From contig NZ_LNYK01000016.1 of NCBI RefSeq assembly GCF_001467825.1, forward strand, positions 258,097 to 322,096: a stretch of 64,000 nucleotides of DNA, read 5' to 3'. The stretch is from Legionella londiniensis (GTDB lineage Bacteria; Pseudomonadota; Gammaproteobacteria; Legionellales; Legionellaceae). Both the position numbers and the translations under genes were made by a program. Positions 17,559-25,729 of this stretch are shown in pieces. Position 1 is the stretch's first letter. The number at the start of each line of letters is the position of its first letter. Below the pieces are notes generated by a model that saw nothing but the letters and a program-made list of their open reading frames with translations, did no database searches and was not told the DNA's origin.

Positions 17559-18578
17559 ATGAATATCAATACCAACATCACTGAAAGCCTGATTGAAGAA
17601 GTTCAGGCAACAAAGCTCGGACGCCTTTTAACAAGGGATGAGTTAAATAGAATACTCGCTCATTCCGAAGTGCAATATTATCCTGTTGACTGCGTTATTT
17701 ATAAACAAGGAAAAGTATCCCATGGCCTGTATATCTTGCTTTCTGGTAAAGCCAATATTTTTGCGAGAACCATGGGAGATAAAATTGCTAAAATTGACAT
17801 ACGCAAAGCCGGTGAGTTTTTAGGAGAGATTTGCTTCATTGATAAAGAGCCTTCACGAACTTATGCGATAGCCAAGAGTCCTTGCAAATGTTTATTCATA
17901 AGTTCGGGCTATACTGAGTTGCTTCGATTCTATTATCCTGAAACAAAATACAAAATTCTTAAAGCCATCAGTATCCAGCTTTGCCAGCGGATAAAAAGCA
18001 TGCATGATAAGGTTAATGAATTTATCTTGGAATCGGATATGGTATCTTTATCCCTTTTTGGCCGGGTTATCCATTCGCTCACCCATGCAAAAGAAATGAC
18101 TTTCTCTCAAAGTGGAATAAATGAGGAACAATTATTACAAAAAGTTCTGTTTCAACATTTCAGTGATGACGAAGTTGGTGAATTACTGCACCACGCCTCC
18201 ATTTTGCAGGCGCCTAAAAATTATATTTTAATCCATGAGCAAGAGAAAAGTGCTTGCTGCTATATCGTCCTGAATGGCGCCGTGCAATCCAGTATCATGC
18301 AGGATAACAAACTTGCGAAACTTTCTGTCATCGGGCCAAACTTATTGTTTGCGAGCATCGGCTGCATAGACAAAGATTCAAAATTTACCATCACGTTCAT
18401 CACCTGCGAGAAGGCAACGCTCTTAAAAATACCCGAAAAACAACTGGAATACTTCAAACAACAAAAACCGGAGCTCTGGTATAAATTGTTTGAACTAATC
18501 TGCGAATCAATCGTAGCGCTCGGTAAATCTATCGATAAACTTGATGTGCGGTTACACATCGAGCTATACAACAGGTGA
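17559..18578 (+). CDS. Protein with two cyclic-nucleotide-binding-like domains
   Basis: 339 residues with two Crp-type beta-barrel domains, about residues 15-135 and 190-305, and no DNA-binding helix-turn-helix. Domain 1 has the phosphate-binding-cassette order GEFLGEICFIDKEPSRTYAIA, with the Glu and Arg needed for cyclic nucleotide contact. Domain 2 (ILIHEQEKSACCYIVLNGAV) keeps the barrel but has lost the cassette Arg-Thr pair, so it is probably non-binding. It lies between a carboxylate-amine ligase and an amidotransferase with gaps of 16 and 7 bases, so it may be a regulatory subunit that ties that chemistry to cAMP or another cNMP. No enzymatic domain is visible. Confidence 0.82.
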   Translation: MNINTNITESLIEEVQATKLGRLLTRDELNRILAHSEVQYYPVDCVIYKQGKVSHGLYILLSGKANIFARTMGDKIAKIDIRKAGEFLGEICFIDKEPSRTYAIAKSPCKCLFISSGYTELLRFYYPETKYKILKAISIQLCQRIKSMHDKVNEFILESDMVSLSLFGRVIHSLTHAKEMTFSQSGINEEQLLQKVLFQHFSDDEVGELLHHASILQAPKNYILIHEQEKSACCYIVLNGAVQSSIMQDNKLAKLSVIGPNLLFASIGCIDKDSKFTITFITCEKATLLKIPEKQLEYFKQQKPELWYKLFELICESIVALGKSIDKLDVRLHIELYNR

Positions 18579-18585
18579 GGGCAGC

Positions 18586-19503
18586 ATGTGCAGAGTGTTA
18601 TCTTATTTAGGCAAGCCAACCGTCATTGAAGACTTGCTGTACAAACCCGATAACTCATTCATTCAGCAAAGTTATCATCCAAAATACATGTCTTATCTCT
18701 TAAATCTTGCGGGTTTCGGAATGGCGGCATGGGATAGTCAATCCCATAACAAGCATCTGCCTTATCTTTATAAAACACCGCAGTTGCCGTTTTATGACCC
18801 AAATCTTAGAAATTTGGCACAAAAAATTTCACCGCATTGTTTTCTCGCGCATTTAAGGGGAGTTCCATACCAGGAAGAGCAGGTGGTAGCCAATCAAAAT
18901 GTGCACCCTTTTATTTTTCCAGAAACCAATATTGCGCTTGCGCATAACGGCTCGTTGCACGATTTTGAGAATATCCGTTACGGCCTTTTGGATTACATCA
19001 AGGATGAATATAAAAAGCATATACTGGGAACCACAGACAGCGAATGGATCTATGCTGTTTTTTTATCGCAGCTGTCAAAAGATTTGCAATCAGTTGATTC
19101 CGAAAAAATCATTGCCGCCATCATCAACACGCTTGAAATTATCGAAAAAGTACGAAAACTTTATGATGTTAATATTAATTCACCGGTCAATCTCTTCATC
19201 AGCAACGGAGATTTCATCGCCGCAACCCGTTTTGTATTTGATTATGGCTGGTATCCTCCGGAAGAAGAAACAGGCGCGCACTTTGCCTATCACTCACTTT
19301 GGTATACTTATGGTGAAAGTTATGGGTTTTATGAGGGAGAATATAAAATGAAAGGCGGGGTAAAAAACGCAAGCATCATCATTGCATCCGAACCTTTGAC
19401 TGAAGACAACACCACATGGCTTGAGGTGCCCGAATATACCTTAATTTACGCCCATCAGGAAGAAGGTGAAATTAACATTATTTCGCGAGACATCAATATT
19501 TAG
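18586..19503 (+). CDS. Class II glutamine amidotransferase, EgtC/YafJ-like
   Basis: The start at 18586 (305 residues) is decisive: it puts cysteine at position 2 (MCRVLSYLG), which becomes the N-terminal nucleophile after Met removal, and a GTGAGGG ribosome site precedes it. Upstream in-frame codons overlap the previous gene. Other Ntn-amidotransferase motifs are CFLAHLRGVPY, IALAHNGSLHDF and GTTDSEWIYAVFL. EgtC-type enzymes remove a gamma-glutamyl group from an amide or thioether. Paired with the YbdK-like ligase two genes upstream, it suggests gamma-glutamyl addition and removal on one substrate. No EgtB or EgtD gene is here, so ergothioneine synthesis is not supported. Confidence 0.87.
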   Translation: MCRVLSYLGKPTVIEDLLYKPDNSFIQQSYHPKYMSYLLNLAGFGMAAWDSQSHNKHLPYLYKTPQLPFYDPNLRNLAQKISPHCFLAHLRGVPYQEEQVVANQNVHPFIFPETNIALAHNGSLHDFENIRYGLLDYIKDEYKKHILGTTDSEWIYAVFLSQLSKDLQSVDSEKIIAAIINTLEIIEKVRKLYDVNINSPVNLFISNGDFIAATRFVFDYGWYPPEEETGAHFAYHSLWYTYGESYGFYEGEYKMKGGVKNASIIIASEPLTEDNTTWLEVPEYTLIYAHQEEGEINIISRDINI

Positions 19504-19510
19504 CACGCGA

Positions 19511-20734
19511 TTAATTATTTTCAGCGCCTGCCAAAGCCAATGAGTAACGGTTCATTAGAAACAACACAAGTCCAGTCAGGCTAAAGACAATCGCTGGTAG
19601 ACCTAAAGGAAGAGTACTTGCCACATTGTTACGGATCACAAGCATCCCAACGACTGAAGAAAAGATAAAGCGCAGCGTCCCGCCAAGCGCTGCGGCTGTT
19701 CCTGCCTGTTCGCCAAAGGGAGTCATTAAGCCGCCGCTTCCCGCGCCCATGCAAAATGTCCCGCCAATACCAATCAGCAGCATGGGATAGATAAAACCAT
19801 GCAGCGTTAATCCTGTATGGGTATACCAGGCGCACATCCAGATGCCGCCAATCAAGGTAATGACAAATCCCAACAGGCAGGTTTTATAAACCTTAAAACG
19901 CTCCACAATTTGGCTGCAAATTACACTGCCAAGAAAAAAAGAAACCCCCATGTAAAAAAAATAAAAACCGTATTCGCTTTCAGGTATATGAAGTTCACGA
20001 ATAATGAGATAGGGAGACAGGGCACAAAAGAGATATAAATACGATAAGCCAAAGCAGGTGGCCAGATTATAAACAGCAAATACAGGATTGCTAAAAATAG
20101 CACGGTATTGTCTTATGACCGCATGCCATGAAAAAGGTATTTTACTTGCTGCGGGGAGGGTTTCAGGCAGAAACAATTTTAACGATATAAAAGCATACAG
20201 GGCAATCCCCAATAGGCTTAAAAAAGTGGCCTGCCAGCCGAAATAAATATCGAGATAACCGCCAATGAAGGGTGCAAACATGGGTGAAAAAGAGATAATC
20301 CCATTGAGGTAGCTATAAACCTTTGCGCTTTTATCGCCGCTGAAGCAGTCGCGCACAATGGAAAAACCAAGTACCAACATCCCGCAGCTGCCAATAGCCT
20401 GAATCATGCGGGCAAAAATAAGAAACAGCGCATTGCTGGCCGAAGCGCATAAAATACACCCCGCAGCGAATATCAAAGTCACCAAAAGCGCGATTTTTTT
20501 TCTACCAAAACTGTCTGATAAAGGACCAACGACAAGCTGCATGATCCCGGCTGTCAGCATAAAAATGCTTAACGTCAAAAGCATGGTGCTATCTGAAACA
20601 GCAAACAAATGAGTTAAACCAGGAATAGCAGGTACATAAATATCCATAGCTAAAGGCAGCGCCAGAACGAGCGGGGCAAGGGCTAGTGTTAATTTGAATG
20701 GGGTGATATTGGTCAGCATATTTAAGTACTGCAT
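19511..20734 (-). CDS. Bcr/CflA-type multidrug MFS transporter
   Basis: 407-residue 12-helix major facilitator of the drug:H+ antiporter-1 group. The first helix contains PLAMDIYVPAIPGL, the DHA1 Bcr/CflA signature, and VGPLSDSFGRKK is MFS motif A in loop 2-3. Homologues export bicyclomycin, florfenicol/chloramphenicol or sulfonamides; the substrate cannot be predicted. The start at 20734 follows AAGAACG; a second ATG at 20719 is possible. It is convergent with the amidotransferase gene (7-base gap), and a large inverted repeat lies 32 bases upstream of its start. Confidence 0.93.
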   Translation of the reverse strand: MQYLNMLTNITPFKLTLALAPLVLALPLAMDIYVPAIPGLTHLFAVSDSTMLLTLSIFMLTAGIMQLVVGPLSDSFGRKKIALLVTLIFAAGCILCASASNALFLIFARMIQAIGSCGMLVLGFSIVRDCFSGDKSAKVYSYLNGIISFSPMFAPFIGGYLDIYFGWQATFLSLLGIALYAFISLKLFLPETLPAASKIPFSWHAVIRQYRAIFSNPVFAVYNLATCFGLSYLYLFCALSPYLIIRELHIPESEYGFYFFYMGVSFFLGSVICSQIVERFKVYKTCLLGFVITLIGGIWMCAWYTHTGLTLHGFIYPMLLIGIGGTFCMGAGSGGLMTPFGEQAGTAAALGGTLRFIFSSVVGMLVIRNNVASTLPLGLPAIVFSLTGLVLFLMNRYSLALAGAENN

Positions 20735-20766
20735 CGTTCTTGGGGTTTACATGCCCCGATTAATTT

Positions 20767-20855
20767 GTAGCCCGGATTAGACGCAGTCGTAATCCGGGAT
20801 CTAATAGTTTTTTTATGAATACTCCCGGATTACGACTGCGTCTAATCCGGGCTAC
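20767..20855. repeat. Perfect 33-bp inverted repeat (REP/BIME-like element)
   Basis: Two identical 33-base arms in opposite orientation (20767-20799 and 20823-20855) flank a 23-base AT-rich loop. Each arm is itself a hairpin: CCCGGATTA and TAATCCGGG around GACGCAGTCG. A related, diverged hairpin follows glnA. It lies between two same-strand genes (end of the coiled-coil gene, start of the MFS gene), so it can block read-through. No RAYT transposase is in the window. Confidence 0.9.
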
Positions 20856-20867
20856 GATAAAAGCATA

Positions 20868-23800
20868 TCATCCGCCATTTTGCATTTCGAGCGCAGCCAG
20901 CTTTTCTTCAATAGCATCTTCACGCCGCAAACGCTCTGAACGGTCCATAAAGAAGGCAAACCGGCCTGTTGACACTTTGGATGCGATAAGCTGTATACCT
21001 AAGGCAATGCCCAGGGTAAACACGGCAAGAGCAATGTTTGCAATCAAGGGCTTCCATGAATCATGTTTGCACATGATATCATCCTTGCTGTGCAGATGTA
21101 ACCTGAATTCTTTTTGAAAAGCAGTCATTTGCTCTTTGCTCGGCAAATCGTCCGAATGGGCAGTTACAAAACCATCAACCCGCGTTTTAAGTGATTCTGC
21201 GTGTTCATGCACAATTTTTTGGTCGTCTTCTTTCAGAGTAGACCCATACCTATCGAGCTCTTGTATTTTGCCATAAAGTGCCTCTATGGCTTCGGCATAT
21301 GCCAAATGGTCGCCTTGCTTTCCCTTAAAAAGGCGTAAAATTTCTTGAGCAGGCATTGGCGATTCAGCCGCTACTTGCTCATCCTCGTAATTGGCGGCCA
21401 CTTTTTTGGCTAAATCTGTAAGTCCCAAGGCAATCCGGTTTAACAGGGATTGCAAGTTGAACCCGATGAATTTGGACTTATTCTCCTCAATATAATCCAA
21501 TATTTCTTTACTGCTATTGCTTTCAGAATAATGCTGAAGTTTTTGTTTTAACTCTGAAATAAAGCTTTCCCGCTCGCTTTTGTCGCCAGCAAAAAACGTA
21601 TCTTTCACACGGTATTTATCATTTCTATTTTGGATGTAATCATCGAGTTCTTGAGATAATTTAGTGACCAGTGCTTCTCGTTCTTTAACACGCTCACCTA
21701 ATTGCTTATTGATTAACGCTTTTTTCTCAAGAGACTCAGTGAGCTTCACTTTATTTTCTAAAATTTCATCTATTTTTTGAGCTTGTTCTTTCAATGGTTC
21801 ATCTTTGGTAATTTCCTGTTTCAACCTTTGCAGCAATTCTTCACCAGGTAATTGGCTGAGGAACCGTTGTCTTTCCTCAAGTATTTGTTGATTCTTTTCA
21901 AAAATGGCTTTTGTTTCATCAAAAGCAATTTCATCAACAGCTTGCAAACTGCCGGCAACTTGGGAGGAATACTGCCCGAGCTCTTCCTTAATTTTGTTGT
22001 TTATCCTGGATTGCAAACCAGTCAGCAGTTTCTCGGCAGTTTGCAGCATTTGTTCATAATGATCTTTATTTTTAAGCTTGGCTATTTTTTCTGCTAACTT
22101 GGTAAGATCCTCATAATCGGATTGCAACCCTCTAATTTCATTAAGGAAGTTGACAAGGGACGAGATAAGCTCGCTTGGGCTACCGGAAAGTTCATTGGTT
22201 TTTTGATTTAAAGTTTCAAGTTTCTCTAATACGGGCTTTACTGCTTCGAGCACTTCAACCTCAGCGTTTATAGCAGACGCATTTTCATCATATTCTTTTC
22301 TCAATTTTTTTAATTCTTGTTTCTTCTTTAAATTGGATTCATATATTTCGACTGGTTTTTGCAAGTCTTGCAGCTTGCTTTTCATTTTATCAAGCATTTT
22401 GGAAATTTTTAAAAACGTCCGATTGGTTTTTTCCCAAATTTGATACCCTAGTAATTGGGTCTCATAAACATTGAGCTTTAACTTATAATCCTTATCGCCA
22501 CGTTTAGGCGGTAGCGGTTTTTCTATCTCCTTAGTAGTTTCGTAATTAATGAACAAGTTATTAACAAAATATAAGGCGTCACTAGCGCCTTTAACAGAAA
22601 GCAGCGCACCTTCAGCGAACAGTTGTTCAGGTTCTTTTTTTCTGTAAGCGAATTCTTTTATCTCGGATTCAATTTGTTTGAACAGGCCATGAACTTCGCT
22701 TGCGATGAGAGGACAAAAGTTCCAATCCTGAGCTTGATCAATTTCCGTCAAGGTTGTATCGATCTGCTTATTCTTTTCTATTATGGTTGATAATTCCTGT
22801 TTTTTATCGTCTATAAACCGTCCTATCATTTCCGCATTGCAGGATTCCAAAAGTTCTCTCTGTTTGGCTTTTTCAAGGGAGGATTGCAATTCTGCTGTCC
22901 TCAGCTCCAGAGTTTGAGTTGCTGACTCTATCTCTTTCTCACAATCACTTACGGCAGCTTGATAAGCTTTTTGGATGGTTTCTAAAGCAGTATTATCCGC
23001 GTTTTGCAGGATTTCAGAGCAAATGGATTCTTTAACTTTAAACTCATTCAGCGACTTTTTATGCTCAATTAATTGTCGCTGTTGCTCAAGCAGTTGCTGA
23101 ATTTGCTCTTCAATTTCTTTAGAAGATGACTTGATTGCAAAGTTTTCTGTGAGTTTCAGAATGTTTTGCTGAAGCTCTTGGATAGGCCCGATGTTTTTCC
23201 GGATTTCTTCTTCCAGAAAGCTTTTGATAGTATCTTGACGCAATCTCGTTACTTCTTCCCGTTTTTCCAGAAGTTTCTTTTTTGATTGTTGAAGTTCTTC
23301 CATTTTTTTTGTGTTTGCAGCCTCTAATGTCTTGCGGACTTCGACTGCTTTAAAATTGCTCGAATCTTGAATCACAATGGCAGCAGGGAGAGGATAGTTT
23401 AGATCCAATTCGCCATCTAGATTAATTTGATGCTCCGCGCAGAACTGAGAGATCTTATTTTCTTTATAATCACGCAACCTTTGTTGAAGCTTAAGAATTC
23501 TTTTATCGATAGCTTCCACCTGGCTCTCAAGCGATTGATCCAGTTTATTAATATCACCCAATTTTTCTTCAAAAGAATTATCTTGAACTGTTTGGATCAA
23601 AATTAAATGGCAAGCCTCAATGAACAGTTTTTCTTCTTCGCTTATTATTGTTTCTTTTTTAATCAGATCATTGATCAGTCTGTTTTTACTCAATTCATGT
23701 TTGACATGCTGGCTTTCAGGATAATCCTGATAATATTTACCCATGACTTCAGCCAAGAATTCGCTGATTTTAGGCAGAAAACTTTGAAAATATGCATTTG

Positions 23801-24653
23801 CATCGATCGTCTTATCTTCTTTTTTCTCCTCTTTATATACCAGCCGGTATTTAAAACCGCCTGTATGCTCAATCTTTTTAATGGGAATGCCTGCAGTAAG
23901 TTTCGCTACAAATGAGCTGCTTAAGTCAGTTGTGATTGCGTCTGGATTTAAAAATGGCAGTAAATCCTGCAGGGTAGGGGGCAAATCGCTTAGTTTTTCA
24001 AAAATTTCTTTAATGAACCCATAGGTCTCTTGATGAGTGATTTTTAAAGGGGGATGGTTGCCAAAAAACAATCCAGGCAAATCCTTTTGAATTTTCTCAA
24101 TTAAAACTTGTTCTTTAATATTTTCATTGTCGCTATCATATAAATCATCGAGATCGAGCGATAATTTATCAAAGCAATCCAGCAAATCTTTTAACAGATT
24201 TTGATCGCCGCTCATACGTGCCAGGGAGCCAATCGAGGAATCATTGGCAATCTGATTACAAAGCAACACTTTTAATTGTTTAATATACGCTTCTTTGGCT
24301 TCCAAACCGCTCAAAGACTCTGATTGCAAGCACTGCTTTGTAATTTCTGGAAATTGCTGGTTTAAATACAAGCTGACCATTTGTCTGAAAAAGCCAATTT
24401 CATTCAGCGCAGCAATCAACTCTTTCTTTTTGCCAAGCAGCGTTGCTTTCTGGATTAAACCTGGTTGGCAACCATTGTCAAAATAATAAAGTATATCTTG
24501 ACTTAAAATTGTAATGATTTTATTGATGGTATTGATTTGTTTTTGAGCATTGATTTCATCAGATGAATTTCCGAACTTTGCTTTTTCTAAACGCTTCTTA
24601 ATAGCGAAAAAAAACTGACCAATTGCGGTGGATTCAAAGCTTGGATACCCCAT
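20868..24653 (-). CDS. Large coiled-coil protein with C-terminal membrane anchor; candidate effector
   Basis: 1261 residues. About residues 1-370 look globular and are unrecognised; ~375-1150 are almost continuous coiled coil rich in Glu, Lys, Gln and Leu; one hydrophobic segment (ANIALAVFTLGIALGIQLIA, residues ~1203-1222) follows, then a ~35-residue basic/acidic tail. There is no signal peptide. Length, coiled coil and a tail anchor without export signal are typical of Legionella Dot/Icm effectors that sit on the host vacuole membrane, but no known effector is recognised. AGGATG lies 10 bases before the ATG. A possible PmrA box and -10 lie 40-75 bases upstream. It could also be an ordinary cell-envelope tether. 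Confidence 0.8.
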   Translation of the reverse strand: MGYPSFESTAIGQFFFAIKKRLEKAKFGNSSDEINAQKQINTINKIITILSQDILYYFDNGCQPGLIQKATLLGKKKELIAALNEIGFFRQMVSLYLNQQFPEITKQCLQSESLSGLEAKEAYIKQLKVLLCNQIANDSSIGSLARMSGDQNLLKDLLDCFDKLSLDLDDLYDSDNENIKEQVLIEKIQKDLPGLFFGNHPPLKITHQETYGFIKEIFEKLSDLPPTLQDLLPFLNPDAITTDLSSSFVAKLTAGIPIKKIEHTGGFKYRLVYKEEKKEDKTIDANAYFQSFLPKISEFLAEVMGKYYQDYPESQHVKHELSKNRLINDLIKKETIISEEEKLFIEACHLILIQTVQDNSFEEKLGDINKLDQSLESQVEAIDKRILKLQQRLRDYKENKISQFCAEHQINLDGELDLNYPLPAAIVIQDSSNFKAVEVRKTLEAANTKKMEELQQSKKKLLEKREEVTRLRQDTIKSFLEEEIRKNIGPIQELQQNILKLTENFAIKSSSKEIEEQIQQLLEQQRQLIEHKKSLNEFKVKESICSEILQNADNTALETIQKAYQAAVSDCEKEIESATQTLELRTAELQSSLEKAKQRELLESCNAEMIGRFIDDKKQELSTIIEKNKQIDTTLTEIDQAQDWNFCPLIASEVHGLFKQIESEIKEFAYRKKEPEQLFAEGALLSVKGASDALYFVNNLFINYETTKEIEKPLPPKRGDKDYKLKLNVYETQLLGYQIWEKTNRTFLKISKMLDKMKSKLQDLQKPVEIYESNLKKKQELKKLRKEYDENASAINAEVEVLEAVKPVLEKLETLNQKTNELSGSPSELISSLVNFLNEIRGLQSDYEDLTKLAEKIAKLKNKDHYEQMLQTAEKLLTGLQSRINNKIKEELGQYSSQVAGSLQAVDEIAFDETKAIFEKNQQILEERQRFLSQLPGEELLQRLKQEITKDEPLKEQAQKIDEILENKVKLTESLEKKALINKQLGERVKEREALVTKLSQELDDYIQNRNDKYRVKDTFFAGDKSERESFISELKQKLQHYSESNSSKEILDYIEENKSKFIGFNLQSLLNRIALGLTDLAKKVAANYEDEQVAAESPMPAQEILRLFKGKQGDHLAYAEAIEALYGKIQELDRYGSTLKEDDQKIVHEHAESLKTRVDGFVTAHSDDLPSKEQMTAFQKEFRLHLHSKDDIMCKHDSWKPLIANIALAVFTLGIALGIQLIASKVSTGRFAFFMDRSERLRREDAIEEKLAALEMQNGG

Positions 24654-24693
24654 AACACAATCATCCTGTATGGCTAAAGTATAAGATAGGGTA

Positions 24694-24726
24694 AGTTTAC
24701 CGCATTAAGCTTAAATAAAACTTAAG
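24694..24726 (-). promoter_or_regulatory. Possible PmrA-type tandem box and -10
   Basis: On the minus strand CTTAAGTTT (24726-24718) and TTTAAGCTT (24715-24707) form a direct repeat with an 11-base period. This is the layout of the Legionella PmrA box (cTTAATatT, two bases, repeat), with 7 and 6 of 9 matches. Seven bases further, TAAACT (24699-24694) can serve as a -10. The box is upstream of the 1261-residue coiled-coil gene. The region is AT-rich, so chance is possible. Confidence 0.35.
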
Positions 24727-24780
24727 CATCAAAAAAAAAGTGACGCAAATCATTGTCGAGTGAACCTCATGCAACAGCTT

Positions 24781-25272
24781 TTAAGTCTGATTATTGTGAT
24801 AATCAGACTTAGTGGGGTGCGGTAAATGAGTGTGTTCTGTTGTTGTTTTATTTTCTTTATTTATATTCTTTATATTATGGTCTACTGTTGTAGACGTTAA
24901 AAGTCTATGGTTGTGGACGTTTGAGTCTACGGTTGTAGACGTTTGTTCTTCTTCAAGACAATCAGTTTCTATTATTTTTTCGGGCTTCATCAAATATCTT
25001 TTACCATTCAATTTGACTCTTTTTAACTCAATGTGTTTTTCAAAAAAAGATAAAGCCTTATATATTACTGCTCGCTTGTATCCTGTCCGCTGACATAAAG
25101 ATTCTTCGCCAAGATAACAATTTTTATTTTTATTCCAGAATTGGAAAATGGTTTCATAAACATCGAGATAAGCAAGGGTTATTCCTGGAAGGTGGCGAAT
25201 ATAACGTGGAATTAGGTAAAAAGTGTCTTGATAGTGTTTGCTATCAGTATTGCTAGTGTTATAATTTCCCAT
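24781..25272 (-). CDS. Winged-helix protein resembling a plasmid/phage replication initiator
   Basis: 163 residues. Residues ~20-100 form a winged-helix-like domain (TLAYLDVYETIFQFWNKN, then EESLCQRTGYKRAVIYKALSFFEKH) of the type found in plasmid and phage replication proteins. The C-terminal 55 residues are low complexity (Thr, His, Asn) and contain two TSTTVD copies, which are the translation of three palindromic DNA repeats at 24880-24940. Rep proteins whose origin repeats lie inside the gene are known (for example RepA_N plasmids). The last nine codons also form a 12-4-12 palindrome. GGAG-type AAGGAGATAATTGC precedes the ATG. Alternatives are an island transcription factor or a remnant of a larger replicon. 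Confidence 0.6.
   Translation of the reverse strand: MGNYNTSNTDSKHYQDTFYLIPRYIRHLPGITLAYLDVYETIFQFWNKNKNCYLGEESLCQRTGYKRAVIYKALSFFEKHIELKRVKLNGKRYLMKPEKIIETDCLEEEQTSTTVDSNVHNHRLLTSTTVDHNIKNINKENKTTTEHTHLPHPTKSDYHNNQT
24783..24810. repeat. Perfect 12-4-12 palindrome at the end of the winged-helix gene
   Basis: AAGTCTGATTAT and ATAATCAGACTT surround TGTG. It covers the last codons and stop of the winged-helix gene. There is no T-run on either strand, so it is not a standard terminator. With the nearby iteron-like repeats it may belong to an origin or recombination site. Confidence 0.7.
24880..24940. repeat. Three iteron-like palindromic repeats inside a coding region
   Basis: Copies are at 24880-24895, 24903-24918 and 24925-24940, each GTCTAY-NGTT-GTRGAC; the first and third are perfect 6-4-6 palindromes. 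They recur every 22-23 bases, two helical turns, placing all on the same face of DNA. They encode the TSTTVD/VHNHRL repeat of the winged-helix protein. Spacing and number fit binding sites for that protein. Confidence 0.8.
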
Positions 25273-25482
25273 GCAATTATCTCCTTTTAGTTGTGTTTAA
25301 GGGGTGTTGTAAGGATGCTCATGTAAATGATTGCCAATATGGCATCCGAGGTTAAAAAAGAATGAATAGAGTGCTTGGCGGCTACAGTATTCATTCGCTT
25401 GTTTTAAGTTCCCGCGCTGGGAACATGAAGTGCCCAGCCGAAACCTTCCTGATTATGCCTTAAAATAAATCTCAAGTCTTTA

Positions 25483-25710
25483 TTAATAATACCTGCAATA
25501 ACACCTACCCATATCTATATTCGGATTGGGAAATTTACATATACCCTTTTCAAAACCATTGCTTTTGCAGGCATCAGTGCAATGTCTGGTATCTTTACTA
25601 ATGCACTTAGTTCCGATGGGTATGGTATAAGTGTCTTGATCACCATGGGCATAACTGTTCATAGCGCATGCCATCAGGAATAAAGCGGATAATGTTTTTT
25701 TTAAATTCAT
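25483..25710 (-). CDS. Secreted six-cysteine peptide with CS-alpha-beta (defensin/toxin-like) spacing
   Basis: 75-residue precursor. The start at 25710 follows GGAGG with seven-base spacing; longer in-frame starts run into the upstream gene. Residues 1-21 are a signal peptide (KK, then TLSALFLMACAM, cleaved after SYA). The ~54-residue mature part has cysteines at 36, 44, 48, 58, 70 and 72: C-x7-C-x3-C-x9-C-x11-C-x-C. The Cx3C and CxC pair is the defining CS-alpha-beta pattern, and GIC before the fourth Cys matches the GxC of the gamma-core. Such folds are defensins and scorpion toxins, rare in bacteria. It follows a small membrane-protein gene by 19 bases. Function (toxin, bacteriocin, host-directed) is not known. 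LMAC could also be a weak lipobox. Confidence 0.75.
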   Translation of the reverse strand: MNLKKTLSALFLMACAMNSYAHGDQDTYTIPIGTKCISKDTRHCTDACKSNGFEKGICKFPNPNIDMGRCYCRYY

Positions 25711-25729
25711 ATTAAGGCCTCCATTAATC

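Noticed and set aside
25408..25424. GTTCCC-GCGCT-GGGAAC hairpin downstream of the peptide gene as a terminator
   Set aside because: No T-run on either strand follows it and it lies about 60 bases past the gene, so its role is unclear.
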